The notes: a model not told the origin generated them from the sequence alone. 58,073 bases of DNA from an uncultured bacterium (GCA_937943575.1 CALEAV010000048.1:1-58073); one strand, 5' to 3'; shown: positions 48,579-57,433, numbered from the stretch's first letter. Translations and numbers: made by a program.

Positions 48579-48897
48579 GGGCCCTTCCCCCGCCCTCCCC
48601 CCAGGCTGACGCCCTGCCGCCAAGTCAGAGGCTCCCCCGGCCCGGCCACGTGGGAGGGCGGCGACAATGAGGCAGGGGAACCGGGCCTCCCGACCCCATG
48701 GGGATAAGGTTGCCGCCTCCCCGCTGCCGCCTCCCGCCCGCCGCTGCCGGAGGGGAACCCCCGCCTTTTGACCTCCGGTGGGGGAACGGCCTCAGGAAAA
48801 GACCCGGTGGGATGCAGTGGGTCCCGCACCCCTGGCTCCCCTTCCGGGGGCCTTTCGGTGATAGTCTCCCGCATCTTGCGGAGGCCTTGAACCCCGC
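48579..48897. other. Gene-free stretch upstream of the por genes
   Basis: 319 bases, GC-rich with several short inverted repeats. No protein gene or RNA motif recognised, and no convincing promoter seen. Confidence 0.5.
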
Positions 48898-49317
48898 TCA
48901 GCGGTCACCTGATTCCACCGGCACCAGGAGGTTGTCCCAGCCCTGGCGCCGGGTGAGGCCGCCGCTGTGGTTGACCAGGCTGGTGAGGAACCACTGCTGG
49001 CGCCCGTCCGGCCGGGTCAGGAGCTTGAAGGTGGCCTCAAAGACCAGGGGCTTCCCCGCCGGGTCGCCCGGCGCGGCCAAAAGGACATAGGCCACCCGGG
49101 TGTGGCCGCCCCCCGGATCGTGAAAGCCGTAGAATTCCACCACCTTGGAGTATTGGGGGTTCCAGCGGTCCAGGGTCTGCCGGGCCGCCCGGGCATCCAG
49201 GGGCAGGGGCTCCTGGGCCGGCAGGACGCACCCCCCGGCGAGGGCGAGGAGCAACACGACATAAAGCCTCAGGCCGCCGGCTTCCCCCCTCCCGCCCTTA
49301 TGAGAAAGTCGCAGCAT
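48898..49317 (-). CDS. Putative lipoprotein
   Basis: A 139-residue protein with a lipoprotein signal (LYVVLLLALAGGC, Cys near residue 30). The mature part (TLDRWNPQYSKVVEFYGFHDPGGG, then FEATFKLLTRPDGRQQWFLTSLV) looks like a small beta-rich domain. I do not recognise the family. It follows the SPFH gene by 11 bases, so they are probably co-transcribed. Start ATG at 49317. Confidence 0.75.
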   Translation of the reverse strand: MLRLSHKGGRGEAGGLRLYVVLLLALAGGCVLPAQEPLPLDARAARQTLDRWNPQYSKVVEFYGFHDPGGGHTRVAYVLLAAPGDPAGKPLVFEATFKLLTRPDGRQQWFLTSLVNHSGGLTRRQGWDNLLVPVESGDR

Positions 49318-49328
49318 CCGAGGCCTCC

Positions 49329-50192
49329 CTACCTGCCCTCTCCAGTATTGAGGATTAAGGGCAGCCCGTCTTTGCCGCCCACGATGACGACCTTGGCGTT
49401 GGCGGATTTGGCCAGGTGTTCCGTGGCCTCGATCCCCTTCCAGCGCAGCAGCTGTTCGTTAAGCCCCATGGAGATGATGCGCTGAAAATCCTGGATGCCC
49501 TGGGCCTCCACCCGCTTGCGCTCCGCCTCCTGGCGCTCCTTCTCCAGCACGAAGCGCATGCGCTGGGCGTCCTGCTCCGCCGCCAGCTTGGCGTTGATGG
49601 CCTCCTCGATGGCCTTGGGGAGGATCATGCGCCGCATGAGCACGGACTCCACCTTCAGCCCCCGGGGGGTCAGTTCCTCCTCCAGGATCCGGAGCATCTC
49701 ACTGGTGATGATCTCCCGGCCGGAGGTATAGAGATCCTTGGCTTCATGCCGCACGGTGACGCTGCGGATGGCGGACCGGAACTGGGGAATGACCAGCACC
49801 TCCCGGTAGCGGGGGCCCAGCTGCCGGTAGACCTGCATGGCGGCCTCCGGATTGAGGTGAAAGAGGAGGGAGACATCCACCACCATGTTCAACCCCTCCT
49901 TGGAGGGCACCTCCGCATGTTCGAAGACCTCCTGGGTGCGCACGCTCATCAGCTCCACGGACACCAGCGGATTGACCAGATGCAGACCCTCGGGAATGAC
50001 GCCATGCACCTTTCCCAGGAGCACCAGGACGCCCACATGTCCCGGGGGGATGATCTTGACCATGGCCATGACGACCAGGACCAGGACGATCGGGATGGCC
50101 AGCCACCAGCGGTAGTGGCTTATCTGGGGAAATTTCTGCCCCAGGACGGCCAATGCAATGAAGAGAAAAATGCCGAGCAGGATAAAGGTCAT
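49329..50192 (-). CDS. SPFH/prohibitin-family membrane protein
   Basis: A 287-residue protein. Two N-terminal hydrophobic stretches (FILLGIFLFIALAVLG and WWLAIPIVLVLVVMAMV) precede an SPFH domain (IIPPGHVGVLVLLGKVHGVIPEGLHLVNPL). A helical, charged stretch rich in Glu, Lys and Arg (LAAEQDAQRMRFVLEKERQEAE) follows. Such proteins form rings at the membrane and guard proteases or order lipids. The ATG at 50192 has GGGAGG six bases upstream; the frame opens much earlier in the opposite-strand gene's shadow. Confidence 0.9.
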   Translation of the reverse strand: MTFILLGIFLFIALAVLGQKFPQISHYRWWLAIPIVLVLVVMAMVKIIPPGHVGVLVLLGKVHGVIPEGLHLVNPLVSVELMSVRTQEVFEHAEVPSKEGLNMVVDVSLLFHLNPEAAMQVYRQLGPRYREVLVIPQFRSAIRSVTVRHEAKDLYTSGREIITSEMLRILEEELTPRGLKVESVLMRRMILPKAIEEAINAKLAAEQDAQRMRFVLEKERQEAERKRVEAQGIQDFQRIISMGLNEQLLRWKGIEATEHLAKSANAKVVIVGGKDGLPLILNTGEGR

Positions 50193-50357
50193 GGGCATCC
50201 TCCCGGAAAGGATGGGGGGATTGAGTCGAGAATACCGGAAAAATCCAGGGCTTTCCAGATAAAAGGTCCGCCGGCAGGGGGTGCCGCCGCCGCGGCGCAG
50301 CTTTTGCATTCCGGAAAAGACAGGATGTGCCGCTCTCCAATGAAAAGGAGTGAGCTC

Positions 50358-50993
50358 ATGAAGGCCCTGCTGATGCTGGCGTGGCTGGCCTCCATGGCCG
50401 GAGGCTGGCTGGGATGCGGCTCCGTCTGGCAAACCCGCACCTTTCCCGCCCCTTCCCTCAACCCGGCGCCCCTGGCCGCACCCACGCTGGATGAGCGCCG
50501 CACCGTGCTGGTCTCTCCTCCCACCGATGCCTACCGCGCCCAGCGGGTGGGGGTGCTCCTCTTTCGGCATCCGCCGCACCTGCCGGAGGTGAGCCATCCC
50601 CTCACCCAGGTGTTTTTTCAGCGTCTCCTCACCATCCGGCCGTTTCGGGAGGTGGTGTTCATACCCCAGGCTTATGGCACTCTGGCGGAGGCCCTGGCGC
50701 TGGGCCGCCAGGCGCAGGTGGACCTCCTGCTCCTGGGTGAGGCCCCCTATTTCCTGGACGGCGGCACGGTGGGCATCACCGCCCTGCAGGTGGACCTGAA
50801 GGTGGTGGAGGTGGCCAGCGGCCAGCTGCTCTGGTACCTCTCCGACGCCCTCCGGGCCACCCCCCGGCCGGTCATCGATCTCGTGGTCACCGAGACCCGC
50901 CCCCATCCCACACCGGACATCTACGCCGTGGCCGGGGTGCTGGCCGAGCGCATGTGCCGGACGTTGGCTGCGGGCCGGTTGGCAGCCCGCTGA
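50358..50993 (+). CDS. Putative lipoprotein
   Basis: A 211-residue protein with a lipoprotein signal (LLMLAWLASMAGGWLGC, Cys at about 20). The mature part has RVGVLLFRHPPHLPEVSHPLTQVFF, then ALGRQAQVDLLLLGEAPYFLDGG and QVDLKVVEVASGQLLWYLSD, like envelope proteins of the LpoB/CsgG-like sort with a short Rossmann-like core. AAGGAG lies 8 bases before the ATG at 50358. Divergent from the SPFH gene. Function unknown. Confidence 0.8.
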   Translation: MKALLMLAWLASMAGGWLGCGSVWQTRTFPAPSLNPAPLAAPTLDERRTVLVSPPTDAYRAQRVGVLLFRHPPHLPEVSHPLTQVFFQRLLTIRPFREVVFIPQAYGTLAEALALGRQAQVDLLLLGEAPYFLDGGTVGITALQVDLKVVEVASGQLLWYLSDALRATPRPVIDLVVTETRPHPTPDIYAVAGVLAERMCRTLAAGRLAAR

Positions 50994-51774
50994 GACCGGG
51001 CAAAGGGGTGCCCCCGCCTCCCGGGCGGCCAGGTTTGGCGGCCGCCTCCGGTGCTCCCCGCCCGGAGGTCACCCGCGGCCTGGAACCGGGCTCAGCTTCA
51101 GCAAAAGACGGCCCGTCCCGGCGAGGGTCTGCCCGGTCGCTTTTGCCGCCTCTCTGACTGCGAAGGGGGGGCCCCGGTCCAGGCCGGGGCTGTGTCGGGG
51201 GACCTCCTCACAGTCTATCGGCGACCCATCCGGGTCGGGCCGGCTCCGTGCCCCCCGCCGGGCCGCCCTGGCGATGGCGGCCCTCCCCCGGGCCGGTCCC
51301 CGCCCGCAGACCGGCAGCGGGCGGCCCTGTGCCCCTCCACCCCTGAAGGGCTCCCCTTCCCGCAGCAGATCTGGTAATCGCCGTCACCTGTTCCGCTCCC
51401 GGGGACAGGTGGCATGCGGCCCTGGGGCAGTCACCTGGCAGCTCTTGCATCGTCGCAGGCTGTCCCCTCCACGACCGGAAGGTCTTGCGGTGGGGGAGTT
51501 GGCGGCCGCCGCCCGTCCCTGGTCCTCCGCGCCTGGGGGCTCATCCTGGCGAGGCGCCCTTGCGCCCTTGAAGCGCGGGGGAGGGCGACCATTGTCTCCA
51601 AGGGGTCGGCAACGAGCCTCTCTCCCCCGGAGCGCCCTTTCCCTCCTGGTGACTTCCCGGCTGTGGCCTGCCGTCAGGCTGCCCCTCGTTCCCGGGGAAG
51701 TGCCGCCCGTCCGCCATCCCCTGCCGCTCCCCCGGCTCCTCCTGTCCCGCCGCCATGCGGCGGCATGGGCTCCC
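50994..51774. other. Long gene-free stretch
   Basis: 781 bases without a convincing gene. GC-rich, with inverted repeats such as CGACCC-ATCC-GGGTCG near 51227 and CAGGTG/CACCTG near 51407-51440. Long open frames on both strands lack ribosome sites and protein-like composition. I checked for RNase P, tmRNA and 6S cores and saw none. Confidence 0.5.
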
Positions 51775-52416
51775 TCAGCCGCCTTCGGGGGGGGTCTCCC
51801 TGAGCAGGGCGCTGCGGGAGCGGCCGACGTTGCGGAACACCGCCTGGAAGTCCCGGTAGAGGCGCTTGTTGTCCCGAATCCGGTGGCACTTCTTCAGGTA
51901 GCGGGCCGGGTCCGGATTGTCCGCCAACACCTCGATCCCCTGCCAGCCCCCGGGGCGGGGGAAGGCGTAGTAGGGATAGGCCTTGGGCACCCCCCGGATA
52001 TAGACCACCTGGGGGATGACCCACTCCAGCCTCGCCAGATAGACCCGATGCATGCCGTCGTTGATGATCAGGGCGACCCGGCCGTCGGCTTCAAAGGACT
52101 CCTCCACAATGGGGGGATAGACATCATAGTCGGCTTCCCGGCCGTCGGGGTGGCGCACGGTGTAGGTGACAAAGCCGTCCAGCCGGAAGAGGTCCACCCC
52201 CCACTCCCTGAGGCTCCAGCGCAGCTCCTGCACCTTTTTGAGCTCTTGCAGCCAGACATAATTCTGGGGCGGGTGGAGGCAGTCAGGGTGAATGGCCTCC
52301 AGCGTGATGAGGGCCCGCTCGTAGACCCGGATCTCCGGCTGGTGAAGGAGCGGCACCTTTCTCAGGGCCTCTTCCAGGGCCACAGGGGAGTGGCGGGTGA
52401 GGGCGATGATGTCCAT
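51775..52416 (-). CDS. Conserved hypothetical protein, possibly ParB-like fold
   Basis: About 213 residues, unrecognised. It reads as a real protein: ALRKVPLLHQPEIRVYERALITLEAIHPDCL, then WGVDLFRLDGFVTYTVRHPDG and VALIINDGMHRVYLARLEW. The last stretch resembles the DGxHR core of ParB/sulfiredoxin-like folds, but this is weak. KKCHRIRDNKRLYRDF is basic. The ATG at 52416 is preferred over a TTG at 52428; neither has a good ribosome site. It is flanked by gene-free stretches on both sides. Confidence 0.7.
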   Translation of the reverse strand: MDIIALTRHSPVALEEALRKVPLLHQPEIRVYERALITLEAIHPDCLHPPQNYVWLQELKKVQELRWSLREWGVDLFRLDGFVTYTVRHPDGREADYDVYPPIVEESFEADGRVALIINDGMHRVYLARLEWVIPQVVYIRGVPKAYPYYAFPRPGGWQGIEVLADNPDPARYLKKCHRIRDNKRLYRDFQAVFRNVGRSRSALLRETPPEGG

Positions 52417-52428
52417 GGCGGTGAACAA

Positions 52429-53071
52429 AAGGGAGTCGTTGACTCTTTCTCCGGGTGTCTATGGTAGCACGCCCGCCGCCGCCTGCCTACCCCTGCGCCT
52501 CATCTCCCGGGCCGGCTATTCGTGGTCCGGCAAGAACAGCACGCCCACCGCCTGCCCATTCCTTAACCGGCAATCCCCGTGGCGCCCACCCCGCTCCTTG
52601 GCGGGGCTGCGTCCTGGGGCCGCCGACCTCCTGCAGCGCCGCCTTAAAGCGCCCTGGTTCCCGCTGGGACCACCGCCGGGACAAGAGGCCTGCCTGCTGG
52701 CCCGTAGCTGAAGTGACGGAGCCGGCCATACCGGGGCATCGGCCCCTCCGCCATAGGGGCTTGGCCTTCCCCGGGGCCCCTCGCCTGAAGGGACGGTCCC
52801 CGCACCCCCGTCGCCTTTACCTGCCTGCCCCCTGGCTTGTGGCCACCCTTTGCCTGCCCGCTCCTGACCCCTAGCCGCCGAAATTTCCGTCCTGCCCCCC
52901 TCCCGCCCTCCTCCTGGGTTCCCGGCCTGCCCGCCCCCTGCCCGCCCCTGCCCGTCTCCGCCCCGCCTGCCCGCCTTCCCCTGTCTGCGTCCTTTGCCTG
53001 CCGCCAGCCGTCCTTCTTTCCGCCCCGCCTGCCGCCGCCCGTCCTTCTTTCCGGCCCGCCCGGCTCCGGCC
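52429..53071. other. Gene-free, pyrimidine-rich low-complexity stretch
   Basis: About 640 bases. The part 52780-53060 is strongly C-rich on the plus strand, built of CCTGCC and CCCGCC units. It includes a direct repeat of CCGTCCTTCTTTCCG and CCGTCCTTCTTTCCGGCCC spaced by about 39 bases (near 53008 and 53047). I see no gene in it. Confidence 0.6.
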
Positions 53072-53287
53072 TCAGCACCGGCCCCGGAGATAGCGGCTCG
53101 CCGGCCCCAAGAGAAAGGGCCCGAACCAACGGCGGATGATGAAGCCCTGGGGGGAGTCCTCATCCGGGGACTCGGCCGCGGCACCGCCCCCGGGGCCGCC
53201 CACCAGCCAGGTGTCCTCCGGACTCTCCTCCACCCCGCGCACCAGCGCCCACGCCACCAGATCCAGATCGTCGCCCAGATATGCCAT
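53072..53287 (-). CDS. Small acidic hypothetical protein
   Basis: A 71-residue protein: DDLDLVAWALVRGVEESPEDTW, a Gly/Asp-rich middle (GGPGGGAAAESPDEDS) and the C-terminal GFIIRRWFGPFLLGPASRYL. A good ribosome site (AAAGGAAAGG) lies upstream of the ATG at 53287, which supports a real gene. No family recognised. It is 61 bases downstream of the endonuclease III-like gene on the same strand. Confidence 0.6.
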   Translation of the reverse strand: MAYLGDDLDLVAWALVRGVEESPEDTWLVGGPGGGAAAESPDEDSPQGFIIRRWFGPFLLGPASRYLRGRC

Positions 53288-53348
53288 AGGCCTTTCCTTT
53301 GCCCGTGAACTATGCAATAACCGGGCCAGGAAAGACGGGGGGCCAGGG

Positions 53349-54047
53349 TTACGGCCAGCCGGCCGCCGGACAGCCGGCACAGCGGGGCCGGGGGCGGCAA
53401 AATTCCTTTCCCAGCCCGACCAACAGGGCATGATATTCCTGGTAGAGGGGGACCTCAGGGGGCAGATGCTCCATGAACAGCCGGCGCAGTTCCTCATAGG
53501 GGGTCTTCTCCGCTACCACCCCATGGCGGGAGAGCACCCGTAAAGTATAGGCATCCACCACAAACGTGGGTTTTTGGAGGGCATACAGGAGAATGCTGTC
53601 GGCGGTCTCCGGCCCCACACCTTTGACCTTAAGGAGGGCGGGCCGCAGGGACTCCAGAGGCTCCTCCGCCAGCCGGTCCAGGGAGCCTTGGGCCCGCTCC
53701 CACAGGAAGGCCAGGAAATGCTGCACCCGTTCGGCCTTGAGATGATAATAGCCCGTCGGCCGCAGCAGGGCGGCCAGCTCCGCCGCCGGCAGCCGGTGCA
53801 GACGCAAGGGGTCCATCAGCCCCCGGGCCTTGAGATGCTCCAGCACCCGGGCGACGTTCTGCCAGTTGGTGTTCTGGGTGAGGATGGCCCCCAAGGCCAC
53901 CTCGAACGGGGTCTCCCCGGGCCACCAGCCCTGGGGCCCGAAGGCATCAAAGAGGCGATTGTACAAGGCCCTCAAAAGGGCGGGGGTCCCTCGGCGGCTG
54001 CCTGCGTTTTTTTCCACACTGCCCTCAGGTTTTGCTATATTGTGCAT
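53349..54047 (-). CDS. Endonuclease III-like HhH-GPD DNA glycosylase
   Basis: A 232-residue base-excision repair protein. FEVALGAILTQNTNWQNVARVL opens the domain, VKGVGPETADSILLYA is the helix-hairpin-helix and FVVDAYTLRV holds the catalytic Asp (165). The usual Lys of the bifunctional enzyme in the hairpin is replaced by Glu (147), as in related 3-methyladenine or monofunctional glycosylases. The end CRPRPRCAGCPAAG has Cys at 217, 223 and 226 but no fourth, so the iron-sulfur loop is incomplete. Likely a monofunctional glycosylase. Confidence 0.85.
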   Translation of the reverse strand: MHNIAKPEGSVEKNAGSRRGTPALLRALYNRLFDAFGPQGWWPGETPFEVALGAILTQNTNWQNVARVLEHLKARGLMDPLRLHRLPAAELAALLRPTGYYHLKAERVQHFLAFLWERAQGSLDRLAEEPLESLRPALLKVKGVGPETADSILLYALQKPTFVVDAYTLRVLSRHGVVAEKTPYEELRRLFMEHLPPEVPLYQEYHALLVGLGKEFCRPRPRCAGCPAAGWP

Positions 54048-54207
54048 ATTCCGGCACGAGTGAAGAAAAACACCTTTAAATCTCTTCTTGCTCGGGAGCC
54101 TTGGCCTTACAGCCGCCCTCCTGGCCTTTTCCGGGAGAGCATATTATCAGAGGGAAGTGGCGGTCTTGCAACTCAAACCCCCAGAAAAACGGAAATCGAC
54201 TGAGGCA

Positions 54208-55398
54208 ATGGGTCCCTTCAATGGATATTTAAAGATATTTATTAAGAATATCGCCTATTTTGTTTATAAATTTTTGGGGTTGTTTTTTAAAAACAAGGCA
54301 TATCTGCAAAAGATATCTGGAAATGAAAGTATCATTTTTATTTCATGTTTTTATATAGGGGACTGCCTGTTTCTCACGCCTCTCTATCGTGAACTAAAAA
54401 AAAGATATCCTAAGGTTAATATAACCGTCATTGTAAATGATAATTCAGCTTTTTCACTTTTACAAAATAATCCACATATTGACAATCTTGTTATTATAAA
54501 TAATTACTTCAAAGCATTATTTTTTGTCTTCAGAAATCTAAGAATTAAATACGATATACTCATGGATTATTCCGCTCTGTTTTTTTGGAGTTTCATATTT
54601 CGTTTCCTGAGGGCAAAACTGCGGGTGGCGCGTCAGAATCAGCATCAGGTGGGGCATTTCCTTCTAAAAGACTTTTCATGGCTGCACGATCTCGTAGTTC
54701 CCTACAGGGGCCAATATATCGTGGACTATTATGCTGAGATTATGGAAGAGGTAGGGGTGGCTGTTCCTGACCGCCAGATGGAAATTCACCTTTCTCCCCC
54801 TGAGATCCATCAGGCATTGCTCACCTTCCATCTCACGGAAGGGTCTTATATTATTTTACACCCCGGCGCCCGCAATCGGGAAAACCTCTGGTATCGCTGG
54901 CCCGAATTGATTCAGCGGCTGCGAGACGACTATCCCCAGTTCACCCTGCTCCTCACCGGCACCCGCCAAGACGCGGACTGGCTGGGGGAAATGCTGTCCT
55001 CGCCGGTCTTTTCCGACCCCTGGGTCCTTTCCTTGCTGGGCAAAACCACCCTCCGGGAGCTGGCGGCCCTGATTGCCGGCTGCGAGGTATTCATCGGAGG
55101 AGACACCGGCGCCTCCCACATGGCCATCGCGCTGGGGAAACCCACCGTCATGCTCTTTGGCCGGGCGGATGCCCACCTTTACGCCCCCAAACGCCATAAG
55201 GTGAAAATTATCCACGGGACAGTGGATTGTTATCCCTGCTACACTTACGAGAAAATTTATTACCAATGTCTCTATGACAAATCGGCGTGCATGGAATCCA
55301 TCCCTCCTGAATCGGTGATCCGGGCAGTGGCTGAACTGCTGCCCCACCGGCAGAGACATTTCGATTCGTCAGGGAATATCAGCGGACATCATGGCTAA
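54208..55398 (+). CDS. Family 9 glycosyltransferase (heptosyltransferase-like), mosaic composition
   Basis: A 396-residue GT-B enzyme of the ADP-heptose:LPS heptosyltransferase type. FISCFYIGDCLFLTPLYRELKKRYP is the N-terminal domain start; YIILHPGARNRENLWYRWPEL and FIGGDTGASHMAIALGKPTVMLFG are the donor-binding C-terminal domain. The first ~400 bases (to about 54610) are AT-rich with AAA/ATA/TTT codons; the rest is GC-rich like its neighbours. ATG at 54208 is preferred over a TTG at 54088. It overlaps the next gene by 8 bases. It would use the ADP-heptose pathway begun by gmhA. Confidence 0.88.
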   Translation: MGPFNGYLKIFIKNIAYFVYKFLGLFFKNKAYLQKISGNESIIFISCFYIGDCLFLTPLYRELKKRYPKVNITVIVNDNSAFSLLQNNPHIDNLVIINNYFKALFFVFRNLRIKYDILMDYSALFFWSFIFRFLRAKLRVARQNQHQVGHFLLKDFSWLHDLVVPYRGQYIVDYYAEIMEEVGVAVPDRQMEIHLSPPEIHQALLTFHLTEGSYIILHPGARNRENLWYRWPELIQRLRDDYPQFTLLLTGTRQDADWLGEMLSSPVFSDPWVLSLLGKTTLRELAALIAGCEVFIGGDTGASHMAIALGKPTVMLFGRADAHLYAPKRHKVKIIHGTVDCYPCYTYEKIYYQCLYDKSACMESIPPESVIRAVAELLPHRQRHFDSSGNISGHHG

Positions 55399-57322
55399 GC
55401 ACATCACTTTCCTGCCCTATGACCTCACCGTGGAGGTGGAGGAAGGCGCCAATCTCCTCAAGGCGGCCCTGGCCGCTGGCGTCCACATCAACGCCTCCTG
55501 CGGCGGCGCCGGCGTGTGCGGCAAGTGTCGGGTGATTCTGGAGTCCGGCTCCCTGGAGTGTGCCGAGACCACCCTCCTCAGCCGGGAGGAATGGCAGCTG
55601 GGCTACCGCCAGGCCTGTCAGTGCCGGGTCCTCACCGACGTGGTGGTGCGCATTCCCCCCGAATCGCTCCTGGACCGGCGCACCATCACCCGCCGCCGGA
55701 CCGGGCTGTCTTTGCGCCCCAGCCCCATCGACATCCCCGCCCTCAAGGCCCAGGGCCTCTATAATCCCGCCTTCCAGAAGAAGTTTCTGCAACTGCCGCC
55801 CCCCACCCTGGCGGACAACCTCAACGACCTCTCCCGGCTGGAGGGGGGCCTGGCCCGGCAATACGGGTTGAACAACCTCACCCTGGACTTCCTCTTGGTG
55901 CGCAAGCTGGCCCGGGTCCTGCGGCAGGAGAATTTTGCCGTCACCGCCACCCTGGACTTTGCCCAGCGCCGCTCCCGCAACCCCCGGCTGGTGAACCTCG
56001 AACCCGGGGACACCACCGCCCGGCACTACGCCCTGGCGGTGGACATCGGCACCACCACCGTCTGGGTGCAGCTTCTGGACCTGGCCCAGGGCGAGATCAT
56101 CGGCCAGGCCGCCGACTACAACGGCCAGATGGCCTACGGCGACGACGTTATCAGCCGCATCCTCTACAGCCAGAAGGAGGGGGGCCTGCAGACCCTGCAG
56201 AAGGCGGTGGTGACCACCCTAAACCGCATCATCGCCGGGCTTCTCAAGAAGCACCGCCTGGCCGCCGAGGACATCTCCCACCTCACCCTGGCGGCCAACA
56301 CCACCATGACCCATCTCTTCTATGCCATCGACCCCAAATACATCCGCCTGAGCCCGTACACCCCGGCGGCCTGCCACCTCCCCCCCGTGCGGGCCCGGCA
56401 TCTGGGCCTGGACCTGCCGGAGCATGTGTTCATTTACTGCATCAGCTCGGTGTCCAGCTACGTGGGGGGCGACATCGTCAGCGGGGTGTTGGCCAGTGGC
56501 ATCTACAAGGAACCCAAGCTCACCCTCTACATCGACATCGGCACCAACGGCGAGATCGTCATCGGTAACCAGGAATGGCTGGCCTGCGCCGCCTGCTCCG
56601 CCGGCCCCGCCTTCGAGGGCGGCGGCATCCGCTTCGGCATGCGGGCCGCCAGGGGCGCGGTGGAGGAAGTCACCCTCAATCCGGAGACATATGAGCCCAT
56701 GTTTCTGACCATCGACATGGCCAAACCCAAGGGCATCTGCGGCTCCGGGCTCATCAACCTCCTGGCCGCCCTCATGGAGGCCGGGATTGTGCTCCCCAAC
56801 GGCAAATTCCGGGACGACCTGGCCACCCCCCGCCTGCGGGAGTCGGAAAACGGCCGGGAATACGTGCTCGCCTGGGGGAGCGACACCCAAAGCGGCGAAG
56901 ACCTCACCCTGAGCGAACTGGACATCGACAATCTCATGCGGGCCAAAGCCGCCATGTTCGCCGGCTACCTCACCCTGCTGGAGAGCGTCGGCCTCAAGCT
57001 CACCGACCTCCAGCAGGTCATCCTGGCCGGCGCCTTCGGCAACTTCCTCAACCTGGAAAACGCCATCACCATCGGCCTCCTCCCCGACCTGCCCCGGGAC
57101 TGCTTCCACTTTGTGGGCAACGCCTCCCTGATGGGGGCCACCCTCCTGGCCTTCTCCCGGGAACTCCTGGAGGAGGAACGCCGCGTCGCCGACATGATGA
57201 CCAACTTCGAGCTCTCCGAGGTCCCCAGCTACATGGACCAGTACATCTCCGCCCTCTTCCTCCCCCACACCAAGGCCGACTACTTCCCCACCATCACCGC
57301 CCGCCTCAAGGCAGGACGGTGA
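55391..57322 (+). CDS. RACo-like ASKHA corrinoid activation protein
   Basis: A 643-residue protein. Residues 1-85 are a [2Fe-2S] ferredoxin (Cys 37, 43, 46 and one of 76/78 in SCGGAGVCGKC and ACQCRV). A linker follows, then a large ASKHA-type ATPase part (ALAVDIGTTTVWVQLLDLAQG, LYIDIGTNGEIVIG, GGGIRFGMRAARGA and VILAGAFGNFLNLENA). RACo-type proteins reductively re-activate oxidised corrinoid proteins using ATP. The partner may be the corrinoid iron-sulfur protein of the acetyl-CoA pathway or a methyltransferase corrinoid protein; none is in the window. Confidence 0.93.
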   Translation: MAKHITFLPYDLTVEVEEGANLLKAALAAGVHINASCGGAGVCGKCRVILESGSLECAETTLLSREEWQLGYRQACQCRVLTDVVVRIPPESLLDRRTITRRRTGLSLRPSPIDIPALKAQGLYNPAFQKKFLQLPPPTLADNLNDLSRLEGGLARQYGLNNLTLDFLLVRKLARVLRQENFAVTATLDFAQRRSRNPRLVNLEPGDTTARHYALAVDIGTTTVWVQLLDLAQGEIIGQAADYNGQMAYGDDVISRILYSQKEGGLQTLQKAVVTTLNRIIAGLLKKHRLAAEDISHLTLAANTTMTHLFYAIDPKYIRLSPYTPAACHLPPVRARHLGLDLPEHVFIYCISSVSSYVGGDIVSGVLASGIYKEPKLTLYIDIGTNGEIVIGNQEWLACAACSAGPAFEGGGIRFGMRAARGAVEEVTLNPETYEPMFLTIDMAKPKGICGSGLINLLAALMEAGIVLPNGKFRDDLATPRLRESENGREYVLAWGSDTQSGEDLTLSELDIDNLMRAKAAMFAGYLTLLESVGLKLTDLQQVILAGAFGNFLNLENAITIGLLPDLPRDCFHFVGNASLMGATLLAFSRELLEEERRVADMMTNFELSEVPSYMDQYISALFLPHTKADYFPTITARLKAGR

Positions 57323-57432
57323 GGGGCCAGGGGGGCTGACGAGGGGGGGGCCGGTTCCCCTGAGCCCCTTCTCAAGCTGGGCAGGCGTGAGGTGGTGCCG
57401 GCAGGGCTTGCCGCCCCCCGGCCCCGCCCCCC
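57322..57432. repeat. GC-rich intergenic hairpin repeat, copy 7 (divergent)
   Basis: GGGGCCAGGGGGGCTGACGA then GGGGGGGG, and later CCCCGCCCCCCCTC. It lies between the convergent RACo-like and flavoprotein genes. Similarity to the other copies is mainly in the first 25 bases. Confidence 0.45.
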
Positions 57433-57433
57433 C

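Noticed and set aside
51274-52467. Long plus-strand open frame across the gene-free stretch
   Set aside because: Low-complexity Pro/Leu/Arg composition, and its right half is the shadow of the gene at 51775-52416.
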